Positions 1 to 9,878 of a stretch of DNA of 64,000 nucleotides are shown here, one piece after another. Numbering within the stretch: the first letter of the stretch is position 1; the number at the start of each line of letters is the position of its first letter. The translations under genes and the position numbers were made by a program. This DNA is from Austropuccinia psidii. Lineage: Eukaryota; Basidiomycota; Pucciniomycetes; Pucciniales; Sphaerophragmiaceae. A model generated the notes under the pieces. It did no database searches, was not told the origin of the DNA, and worked only from the letters and a program-made list of their open reading frames with translations. The DNA lies in assembly GCA_023105745.1 (NCBI GenBank), contig JALGQZ010000007.1, forward strand, positions 53,983,569 to 54,047,568, read 5' to 3'.

Positions 1-2503
1 ATAAATAAAAGGGCAAAATCCAGAAAGGTGGAACAAAGGAAGAAGACCAAACAGAGCTGGGGTACCCAGCTTTCTACATCTGCAAGGATTAAATTAAGGT
101 TTTCCACCTGTATTGGAGGATTTTCAGCCTTATTTAAACTACAAGATTAGACTTTGATCCAACCTGAGAGTTTAAACTGGCTTTATCCCAACTCAGACAG
201 GAATCTCAAGCTTCCAGAGGGTAAATCCCAATATTAAAGCTTGAAATCAAGGTTTGAAGATCTTTAAAAGCTTAAATAAGCTTAAAACTTTAAATTTACA
301 AGAATAAAAAAATTAACAAAAGTTGAGGTTTGGTGTGTATTGCTATTTTACATGGAAAAATAGCAATAACTTTAAAAATTCATTGAAAATACAATACTCA
401 ATGGATATGCTTTAAATTTTCACACATCTTACAAATTAATGTTATCTGTGTATATATTAAATTTTGAATATTTTTTTTAAACAGGCGTTATTGGTAATCA
501 GCCTTGAATTTAGCCTTTTTAATTATTCTTGAAGAAAATCAAGATTTCTTCAAAAATTAATTAAAAATTCAGCTCAAGATAATTTTGCTTGAAACTTTAT
601 TTTTAGGTTGTTAGTGTGATTAAATTCATTATAAATAAACTTACTTTATATTAAGAATTAAAATAATTAGTCCAAAAGAGGATTAAAGTTACTTGGAGTT
701 AATAAAAACACTGGTAACTTTAAATTGGAATTAAAAATAAGTTAACTTGAGTTAAGAGCCTTATTTTTCAGTATGGGTTTTCAAGTTTTACCTGGGAGCG
801 CCCTGTGTATCCATTATTAATCATGAGAGCTGCTCTGAAGGCATAAAAAGAGTCTACACATCACTGATTTTGTCCATTACAATTATCATTCCAATCAATT
901 AAACATTCTAAACAAGTAATATCATATTAATTATGAAATATTATTAAGATAATCTCTTAAGTATTTTCTTCTTCATTAATCTTAATTTAAAGAATTGAAA
1001 TCATAGAAATCAGATTATCGTTGTAATCACCAATGATAAATTTTGGTATATAAAATTATTGTCTTAAATATTTTTTTTTCAATGCGCAAAGTCCTCTTAA
1101 AAACTCTTAAATCTTCTTTTATCATGAAAAAGTTGTTTTTATCTTTCAAAATATTGCTTTTAGTGTTCTTTAACCTATAAACATTATTTAATATCATAAC
1201 TATTGTTGTTTGAATTGTTGTATTAAATAAATATTATAACTCAGTTTTCTCTATAGTCCTATATTTTTCATCTATTATTAGTTTTTTTATATAGAATTTT
1301 TCTATAAGAATCATCTCTTCACAGTGTATGTGATGATTTCTCTCATAAATAATATTTATATATCATTATTTTCTACATGTAATTGTCCCATTAAGAGATT
1401 TACACTTTGCATTATTATAATTTTCAGTGACTATAACAATAATAGAATAATTATTAAGATTTTTCATTATTATTGAATTATTTAATAATAATTAAAGTTT
1501 CTTTTTTCATTTTTAATAAAATATAATATATTTTATACTGAGAACAGTCATAGTGCTCTTTATATTTCTTACTATTATCAATAATTCCATGGACAGACCT
1601 TACAGTGGTTATTATTATTTAATCTCTCAGTGAAATATTTAAAATAGTGAAAAAAACGTTTCTGTAAAGCCTCTAGATAATAATCCAGAAAACCCCAAAT
1701 TTTTGATTGAAAACCACCTCAAAAGGAAAATTAGGCCCTGTGGAGAATCCATAAGAAGTAATTTTTTTTCAAGAGCTCAATGAGACCTTTAATTATATCT
1801 ACTTAAAAGCTCAGTATCTCAAAAAATGACTCAGAGATCTTATTTGAAGTATTTGATCTCAATATACAGTTTTAATCAAGCTAAAAACTACTGTAGATTT
1901 AACATTATTGATATAAGGCATATAAATGAGGGATACTTCAATGAAGATTCCCACAAGCCCTTTCATCATACATCATTGAGCTCTTTATATCAACAAAACT
2001 CACAAATACATGTGGGATGAAATTTATTTTACCTCAGAGATTCCAACAATATTGAAATTTTCATCCATTATGCCATGTGTGTAAGAAAGGCAGAAAAGAA
2101 TATGCAGGAAATAGAATTTGAGAGATCATCTAGCCTTACAAGTATGTGTTATTTTTACCCTTTATCTAAAGAAATGGCTGGAATATCCTGATTGGAAACT
2201 CTTCAAGCCCAAATTAAGTATAAGATATATGTACAAGTGTTTTCAACCCAACAGTGATTACTTGATGACTCTAACCAGTTTGAGCTAGCCAAAAAGGAAG
2301 TTGAGCCATTCTGGAATAAATAGATTTTGGAACCCTATTCAACAGGGTTCAGTACATACCCAAAGTCACTATGAACCTTTTGCCTCTCAATGAAATAATT
2401 ACCAAACCAAAGATCATATTCTAAATACCCACCTTTGCACCCCTGAGATAGATTAATTCCTTCATTTTTATATTCTTTCCAATTCATTCTTGAATAACCC
2501 TTA
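1..2503. other. Non-coding flank with decayed repeat sequence
   Basis: No gene is supported here. The stretch is AT-rich and the only ORF of note (1826-2020, plus, 64 codons) has no recognisable feature. Positions about 30-90, read on the minus strand, resemble the segments near 26330 and 62570 (a GGTACCC core followed by a pyrimidine-rich run), so a diverged relative of the G repeat probably lies here in the opposite orientation. At about 319-336 a short GAGGTTTGGTGTGTA motif matches the LTR of element D near 48360. A TGGGAGCGCC motif near 794 could be the primer-binding site that followed such an LTR. This is a weak reading of old sequence. Confidence 0.35.
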
Positions 2504-3005
2504 TGCAAGATGTGTCTATGAAGCTGTTAATCATATTACTATTAAGCAACAGTATCATGACTGTTCTTATGAAATATAATAATAAGAAATTATTACAACC
2601 ACAATTGAATAAATCAATAAAGAATTATTTCTTTTACTTGTTATACACTACAAGTGATTATAACAGTAAGCAGTAATTTTCTACAAGAATCAATTACAAG
2701 AAGTATTTAATAATAAAATTATTTTAAAACATAATTATCTTTTTCAAGAATGATTAGAAATATAATTCTTGAAAAAAAATTAATACTAGAGAAAAACTTC
2801 AAGAATAAATTAAAAATAATCACTAATCATCCAAGGAAACTTGGAAAAAATTGGTGAAGAGCTTTGACAGATGAATTGTGGATTTAAAGGATCAAAATTT
2901 GACTCATAACACTATTAAAACATATTCTAGTTTATTTCTATGATTTCATGTCTTTCTGATTGATTCTGAAAGATTAAAACACTTGAGAAAAGATTAAACT
3001 GATAC
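2504..3005 (-). repeat. Element G, left ancient LTR-like repeat, part 1
   Basis: This segment and 51249-51945 align without a gap at their starts (TGCAAGATGTGTCTATGAAGC against TGTAAGGTTTTTCTATGAAGC, single differences only) and stay alignable with indels to the points where B and F inserted. The TGTAAGG-like start equals the terminal sequence of the B, A and F LTRs, so G is probably an older member of the same superfamily on the minus strand. The repeat continues at 25469 after element B. Confidence 0.5.
3001..3005. repeat. Target site duplication of element B (left copy)
   Basis: GATAC abuts the TGTAAGG end of the left B LTR. The right copy at 25469-25473 is CATAC, one mismatch, as expected for an old insertion. 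Confidence 0.6.
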
Positions 3006-4970
3006 TGTAAGGTTTGACTATGAAACAATAGGTAAACAGTACTAATATTTGACTTATTGTACTCTGAATTTCCTGATGAAATTTGAAGAATAAGATAAAA
3101 GATAATTATAATAATAAAGAATTATTATAACTATAGCATAAAATATTTATATTATTAAATGAATATAATAACATAAATTACATATTAAAAATATTAATCT
3201 AATAAAATAAATATATTAATATATGATAATTGATATATTTATGGCACTATATTATTGTTACAAACAAATAATAAAGGAGTAAAAAATTGTTTTTTAATGA
3301 TAAAAAGAATTATGACAGTAATATTACTAATATTTGAGTTATGAATTAATATAAATACTATTTATATTAATTCAAAGATTATTATGAAGTAATAATAAAA
3401 AGAGAAAATAATATACTTTTAACACTTAATATAATAATTTTGGATAATTTTAGGCCAAAAAATATAAATACAACTTATTTAAATTGTATTTACAATAGAA
3501 ATTAAAAGAAATTCCAAATATTGTTGTTTTTACATGGAATTAGAGTTTTTTAGAGAAATTTAACAAAGAGAATTTAAAATTGATTTAATCATGTCAACAT
3601 TGATGATTATAATAAAGATGAACTTGATTCTTTGAATATATAACAGCTTTATATAAAGGAAGAAAGCTTTTACCTTTGGCTTAATAATTTAATGTTTTTG
3701 TTGTGTCTGAGGGGGAAATAGAGTAAAAAGAGCTCTATTAATAGTAAGATCTTCCCTCCTAGAGTCAAGAAGGCTTCTAGTAGACGTGTACCAATGGTAT
3801 CCACTGGAATTGATCATTATTTTAAGGTTTAGTGATGCTTACATCATAATTAAAGCATCTTATCTCATTATTGCACCATTATTTAGAGTTATCACTATAG
3901 CTATAATTTGATGACATAATGGGAGTGGAGGAAGCCTAAATTTTTTGGATTCTATAAGTATTAATCATGATCTAATAGTATTCACCAGTTTCATCACTTA
4001 TATAACTGTTAAACATAAAATAAGATTACAGTCAGTGATCATAAATGATAAAATCTAAGCTTAACCTTTGACCATTAATAACTTCTAAGATATACACACT
4101 AAAGCCAATCAGAGAGTGGATTATGATAGCTTAACATGTCATAGTTAAACTTCCAAGACAATTCCATTACATCATCAATACTCTATTTTTCATTATTTTT
4201 CTTGTAACTAATCTTTTCTGTTGAAACCCACTATTTTAAACTTCAGACCATGATTTCAAGGGGTTATACCTTGAATATAATAATACAAAATACATTATTA
4301 TTCATTTATGAACTGGTAGAACCTTAATATTCACTTATTTTAAGTTTGGACCACTTTAACAACACAGTGGGAAACAGCAATGGAAATTTTATTACATAAG
4401 CCCTTACAACTTATAACCTTGTTTATAGCTTGTCAAATAAATCTTATATCCATATCCTTACATTAATTTTGTTGAAAATTTATTCTTGGTTTAACTCTCT
4501 ATCATGTTTATTTTAAGAAATATGAGCTAAAAGCCATGAATACATGCACTGATCTTAAAAGTGCATATATTCAGGTTATTTCCTTAAATATTGACTTTGA
4601 AAATATGAAATAAGAACTTTATATATGCAGGCCTTTATGGAGAATCCAATGGTACAGTTTATTTTACATGTTGCTTCATTGGGTTCTGAGATAAATAAGA
4701 ATTTATGTCTTTTTATGGTATTCTTACTTATTATTTGTTAATTATTGACTTTACAGATCTTCCATAAAATGATACATGTGTGTTTTATCATGAGGAACCC
4801 AGTGGTGTAATTAATCTCACATGTTTACTGATTATGTTCTAAGGTAATTAAGAGTTTATGCATATTTATGGCATTTTAACTCATTTTAAGATAATTATTT
4901 TACAAGAATAATTATTGTAAAGTCTTCTCGTGACCTTTTTGGATATGTGGTCATATCTCAAAGGCTCATA
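3006..4970 (-). repeat. Element B 3' LTR
   Basis: It aligns along its length with 23500-25468, both starting TGTAAGGTTTGACTATG and ending in a GGATATGTGGTCATAT block followed by GGCTCAT. The two copies differ by many substitutions and small indels, so the insertion is old. It is followed on the internal side by a degraded polypurine tract (minus strand GGTAGGGAA). Confidence 0.9.
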
Positions 4971-5094
4971 TTCCCTACCACAAAAATCAACTCTACCACA
5001 ATCTGATATAGTTAATTAGGGCATCATCCACTTTCCTACCTCTTCATTAGACTTTCTTTTTCTTGAAGCTCAATAATGTTTAAATTTTCTATTC

Positions 5095-5803
5095 TCTAGG
5101 CCTTCTTTCATTCCAGAACCTTCTCAGTAGCTTATCAGCATTAGTTATATCTATCTCAAGTAGCCATTCATCTTCTTGAGTTGGGTTTCTATACCTCACA
5201 AGGTATTCTCTTTCTTTTTTGTTTCTAGTTTTTCTTTCTTTAAGGAATTTTACAATTTTCTTTTCTTATCCTTCTTCTAGAGGGGGAATTTAAATTGTAG
5301 GTTTATTTCTTAGGGGAAATAACTCTGTGTCACTTGAGCTGTAAGGTTTTATCAGGATTACAGGGAAGGTTGGGCATTTATTCATTAATTCACCTGTGAG
5401 CTCTAGTTGCACAGAACTAGGTCCATTTAGTGCTTTTAGCATGAATGGTCCTGCAAAGGAGTCTTTCAATCTCTTTGGGCCTTTAATATTATTAAAATTC
5501 AGAGTTGATACTACAACCAAGTCTCCTACTTTTAAGTTAGGTGGTTTATGACTTTTATCCCATCTTTCTCTTGCATACTTGAAAGAATCTTGCACAAATA
5601 TGTTTGCATTATGTCTTTCCTTGTCAAGAATCATTTTGAAACTACTTGCTGTTGGATGTATATCAAATAAGTCCTTTTTAAGAGTATCATATGGAAGTCT
5701 TGGATTCCATCCCTTTTCCAACATTGCTGGTTTTTTACCAGTTGAAATATGGATTGATGATTTATATGCCAGCTCAAGAGCTGGTATTAAGGTACACCAA
5801 TCA
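5095..5803 (-). pseudogene. pol: Element B pol 3' end: integrase C-terminal region and chromodomain
   Basis: The longest open piece (5290-5724, 144 codons) encodes the C-terminal part of integrase, with the EKGWNPRLP segment and a GDLVVVST beta-strand motif typical of the chromovirus integrase C-terminal domain. Downstream, in broken frames to about 5095, the minus strand reads REYLVRYRNPTQEDEW and LLRRF, which is a chromodomain. The upstream end is cut at 5803 inside the FTHDW codons by element A; the rest of the integrase resumes at 15894. The product would have joined copy DNA to chromatin; here it is a remnant. Confidence 0.85.
5799..5803. repeat. Target site duplication of element A (left copy)
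   Basis: AATCA, repeated perfectly at 15889-15893, abutting the two outer LTR ends of element A. It lies inside the integrase region of element B. Confidence 0.95.
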
Positions 5804-7634
5804 TGTAAGGTGTGGATATGAAACTTTGATTAAAAATCAAGTACTTTTCCTGTCCTCAAAATTTGTATAAGGTAAAATTCAGTAAAAATAGTATGAAATA
5901 TTATTTTTAAGAGAAAACACGCCAATTTTATTGTTTATAACTTTATTAGTATAAAACAATAATATAAAAATTTATTGTTTTACCAACAATAAAGATTTAT
6001 CCAAAAAATACTCTACAAGAGATATTTTAAGGCTACAAAAGAAATTTCTTCAAGAGCAATTTCAATTGGAATTAATTGAGCAAAGAACTGCAAGAAATTA
6101 ATGAAATAACAAAGTCTTTAAAAAGAATATTAAAGAGAAAACACGCCCAAAAGTGACCAGAGTGAATTTGGAAACAAAGTGACAAAGTTAACAGTGATGA
6201 AAGATGCTTTAATTCACTTTTGGGGTGGTTCAGGGGTAAAAATGATTATAAGAGTTACAAACAATGATTATAATGATTTTTTCACGTGGTTAAAAGGATT
6301 AAAATGATTTAAAAGTGGTGGTTGGAATCTTTGATTGATTGGTTTAACAGTTTTAAACTAATTAATAAAAGGAAAAGATTCTAACATGAAGAGAAAAGTG
6401 GGGCAAAGAAGACATTCTTTTATAGCCATCAATTCTCTTACTCCAAAAGTAAAATTTACTCTTGTCAGTCGTGAAAAACAGTCTGACAACAGAAAAGCCA
6501 ATTATGGCATCATTGAACCCTGGTTTAGACCAAAAAGGGCTGGTTTAAGCCATTTTTAGCCATTTTTAGCCATTTTAGACCCTTAAATCAGCCATTACTA
6601 TAGCAATACCAGGCCTAGAGCCTTCAAAAACACGTCAGAATGTGTGTCAGAGGCGTAGAAACCAGTTAAAACTGTTTTTATTATGATTGTTTTATCTTAA
6701 GGGTAGTTTTACCCTCTTGGCAACAGCTAAAACTACCCCAGTTGGTATCAAAACCTCATCATCAATTGAGTCCACAGACCCTGTAACTCAATTCCAGGCC
6801 AAAAGTGATGAACTTTTGCGTGAATTTTGACATCCCACGCCTGTCAGCAAGGATTTTGGGGGTCTAGCTCCCCCTTAGAGCTGGAGTTCCTTTTCCCCCC
6901 CAAATTTAATCTTTCCAATTTATTTTTTCCTTTAATTCCTCATCATGTATTATACTTATAATTTACATATGTAATTCAATTCAATTGTACAGTACAATAC
7001 AGTAATAATTGACACCTCATATGTAAATCAAAGTTCACTTATGTAATACACGCGCACATTTTGACATTTCAATTGAATTCAATTGAAAATACTTCAATTC
7101 CTCATAACTTCTAAACTAAACACAACACCTCAATTTTAACACAAAAATTGATGGTTAACACCACATGTGGTGTGAATTAAACTAAAGTTTTGAGGATTTT
7201 CAACTTTTGTATTGAAAATACTAAAAACTTAATTTAAGCTTATTTAGAGTTGAGTTACAAAAATTTCACTCAGAGGTGACCCCACCTGATTTTTTATGAG
7301 GAATCCAATGGTGAAATAAAATTTATATGTTTATTTATTGGATAAAAAGTTATAATAAATTTTATTTAACTTTTTTCCAAATTTATTTATTTTTTCACAA
7401 TTTTGTTAAAATTTCATTTTTACTTAAATTTTTCAAGTATAAATGTAATTTTATATTTACAAAATTTAAAGTAATTTTATTTTTAAATTATATTTAATTT
7501 TTTTATTTTTTAATATAATTTTATATTTAAATTTTGATTTTTATTTTATAAATAAATTTATTTTATTTATATTAATATGTTATTTTTTATATTTGTGGTC
7601 TTTTGGGTATATGAAATTACCTCTAAGGCTCACA
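5804..7634 (-). repeat. Element A 3' LTR
   Basis: Bounded by TGTAAGGTGTGG on the left and GGCTCACA on the right; on the minus strand it runs TGTGAGCC to CCTTACA, the canonical TG...CA form. The copy at 14057-15888 is almost identical. On the minus strand, U3 covers roughly 7634-6390, with a TATA box at 6424-6417; R-U5 would cover the rest. It also contains an 11-bp inverted repeat (6701-6711/6728-6738), a 10-bp tandem repeat (6549-6577) and several CAATTG and GAATTC palindromes between 6971 and 7090. Confidence 0.97.
6417..6424 (-). promoter_or_regulatory. TATA box in element A 3' LTR
   Basis: TATAAAAG on the minus strand, conserved at the same place in every LTR of this family in the window (14672-14679, 21917-21924, 52561-52568, 60814-60821, and in D at 29855-29862 and 49151-49158). 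Transcription would begin about 25-35 nt further along the minus strand, near 6385-6395. In this 3' copy the box could drive read-out into element B. Confidence 0.75.
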
Positions 7635-7653
7635 TTCCCTCCCCCTAAAAAAA
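7635..7653 (-). other. Polypurine tract of element A
   Basis: On the minus strand a T-run is followed by AGGGGGAGGGAA directly against the 3' LTR. This is the usual plus-strand DNA primer site. The same T-run plus AGGGGGAGGG layout occurs in F (from 53782), D (about 38215-38235) and, slightly altered, in E (39715-39733). The pol stop codon (7659-7661) lies only a few bases upstream. Confidence 0.85.
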
Positions 7654-7658
7654 GAATA

Positions 7659-9878
7659 TTACTTTGTAATATTGGTGTTTCTAGTGTGTCTGAATCTCCT
7701 CAGGAGTTTGGTAGCTTCTGGTATATCTTTTTCTTCTAACCATTCATCTTCACAAGTTGGGTCACTGTACCTAACAAGGTATTCCCTTACTTTCTTGGTT
7801 CTTAATTTCCTTTCTTTAAGAACTTTGGTTATTTTCTTAGTACCAGATGTCTCAATAGGAGGTATAACTTGGGGAACCTTATCCCTCAAGGGAAATTTCT
7901 CAGTATCACTAGATTTATATGGTTTTATCAAGCTCACTGGAAATGTAGGGTGCTTATTGCTAAGTTCTTCAGATAACTCTACTTCAACAGCATTTTCTCC
8001 ATGGAGGGCCTTAATAACAAAAGGTCCTGCAAAGGAGTCTTTCAACTTTTTACATCCTTTGATGTTATTGAAGTTAGTGGTGGATACAAGAACTAGGTCC
8101 CCCACTTTGAAATCTGGAGTTGCATGAGATTTATCCCATTTGTCTTTAGCATATGCAAAAGAGTCTTCCATGCACCTTACTGCATGCTTTCTAGCTTTGT
8201 CTAGCATTCCTTTGAAGCTAGCAGCTGTGGGATGTATTTCAATTAAGTCTTTCCTCAAGGAGTCTTGGGGTAACTTAGGGTTCCATCCTTTTTCTAGAAC
8301 AGCAGGAGTCTGATTGGTACTAGCATGGATTGATGTTTTATATGCTAATTCCAGTGCTGGTAACAGAGTACACCAATCATGGGTAAATCCATCACAATCT
8401 TTGAATTCAAGGCCATATGCACAAAATCTTCTCACCATGTCCTCTAAGGTTTGGATCATTCTTTCAGCCAGGCCATCAGTTTGTGGGTGGTAGGCTGTAG
8501 AGAAAGACAGTTTAGTGCCAAATAATTGGTGAAGATTTGTCCATAGTGCTGAAGTGAATTTGGGATCTCTATCACTGATGATATTTGTAAATATCCCAGT
8601 CCATGACACTACTCTATTCCATATCAGAAGAGCTGTATCCATGGCTGTATCATCTTTGTGACATGGTAAAAAGATTGGAGCTTTACTGAATCTGTCCACA
8701 ATTACTAGGCAAGCATTATAGCTCCTGTCACCTCCTGGTGGTAGGCCAGTTACCCAATCCATATGGACAATTTCCCAAGGTCTGTTTGGTTCTTGGATTT
8801 TCATCATATTTCCAAGTCTTTTGCCAGTGGATTTATTTGCCTTTTGGCATCTGTCACAGGTTTTGCAATACTCTGCAACATCCTTTTGCCACATTGGCCA
8901 CCATATGCAGGTCTTCACTTTCTCTCTTGTTCTGTCTTCAGAAAGATGTCCTGAAAAGGGGCTATCATGGCATTCTTTCAGTACAAGATTGATTAATGAC
9001 CTGTCTACAACTGTCATGACACATGTGTGCTTGGTTCTGTGGTAAATTATACCATCCAGTAGGTGAAATCTTCCTTCATTATAAGATTTTCTCCATACTT
9101 CATCCAAGGCATGTATTAGAGAGTTGTCTTTACAGTCTTTGTTAAGTAATTGGCATAAGATGCTACAATTCTTATCTTGAGTGTAACTATTTCTGACTTC
9201 TTCAAAGAAGGTGGTGTTCAAGTCTGTAACACTTATTCCTTCTATTGGAATTTGTGGTGAAGCTTCTTCTGGAACATAAGCAGGATTATCAATGTTATTT
9301 GGTAATGGCCATCTGCTTAGTCCATCTGAATTCTTATGAATATTCCCATCCTTATGAACAATAGTCATATTGCCTCTGTATTCTTGTATGGCTATTTGCC
9401 ATCTGAGCATGTGTCTGTTAGGTGTTTTCATGTTTAAAAGTGATTTCACAGCTGTACAATCTGTTATTACTTCAAAAACACATCCCTCTAAGAAATAGTT
9501 CAATTTCTCCAAGGCCCAGACAAGGCATAGACATTCCATTTGACTTGCTCCATATCTGGCTTCAGTTGGTTTGATTTGCCTGGATATGAAACATATTGGT
9601 CCTTCTACAGGTTTGTCATTTATGATCTGAACTTGGTGAAGTGCAGCACCTAGTCCATCCCCTGATGCATCAATATACAGTTTGAAAGGTAATTTAAAGT
9701 CTGGCATCAGTAAGAGTGGAGCAGTGGTCAATGCTTCTCTTAGAGATTCAAAAGCTTTGACTCTGTCAACAGTCATCTCAAACACTGTGTCTTTGTCACA
9801 CAACTTATAAAGTGGTCTTGCTATGGATGCAAAATCTTTAATGTGTTGCCTGTAATATCCTGCAAAACCTAAGAATGA
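7659..9878 (-). pseudogene. pol: Element A pol downstream part: RT end, RNase H, integrase, chromodomain
   Basis: This is the same reading frame as 9879-13583, cut off from it only by the TAG at 9879-9881; 714 codons are open from a methionine at 9803. Counting from that methionine: RNase H has D45 (YIDAS), E90 ([11 protein letters not shown]), D115 (ITDCTA) and D160 (SDGLSR). The integrase zinc domain has H279, H286 and the cysteine cluster C313/C316/C319. The catalytic core has D349 (HMDWVTG), D411 (SDRDPKF) and E447 (DGLAER), giving the canonical D,D35E spacing. The C-terminal region carries GDLVLVST near 568-575. A chromodomain-like tail lies at about 655-714 (REYLVRY and a DEWLEEKDI block) and lacks the first aromatic cage residue of HP1-type chromodomains. 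Together these would copy and integrate the element. Confidence 0.95.
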
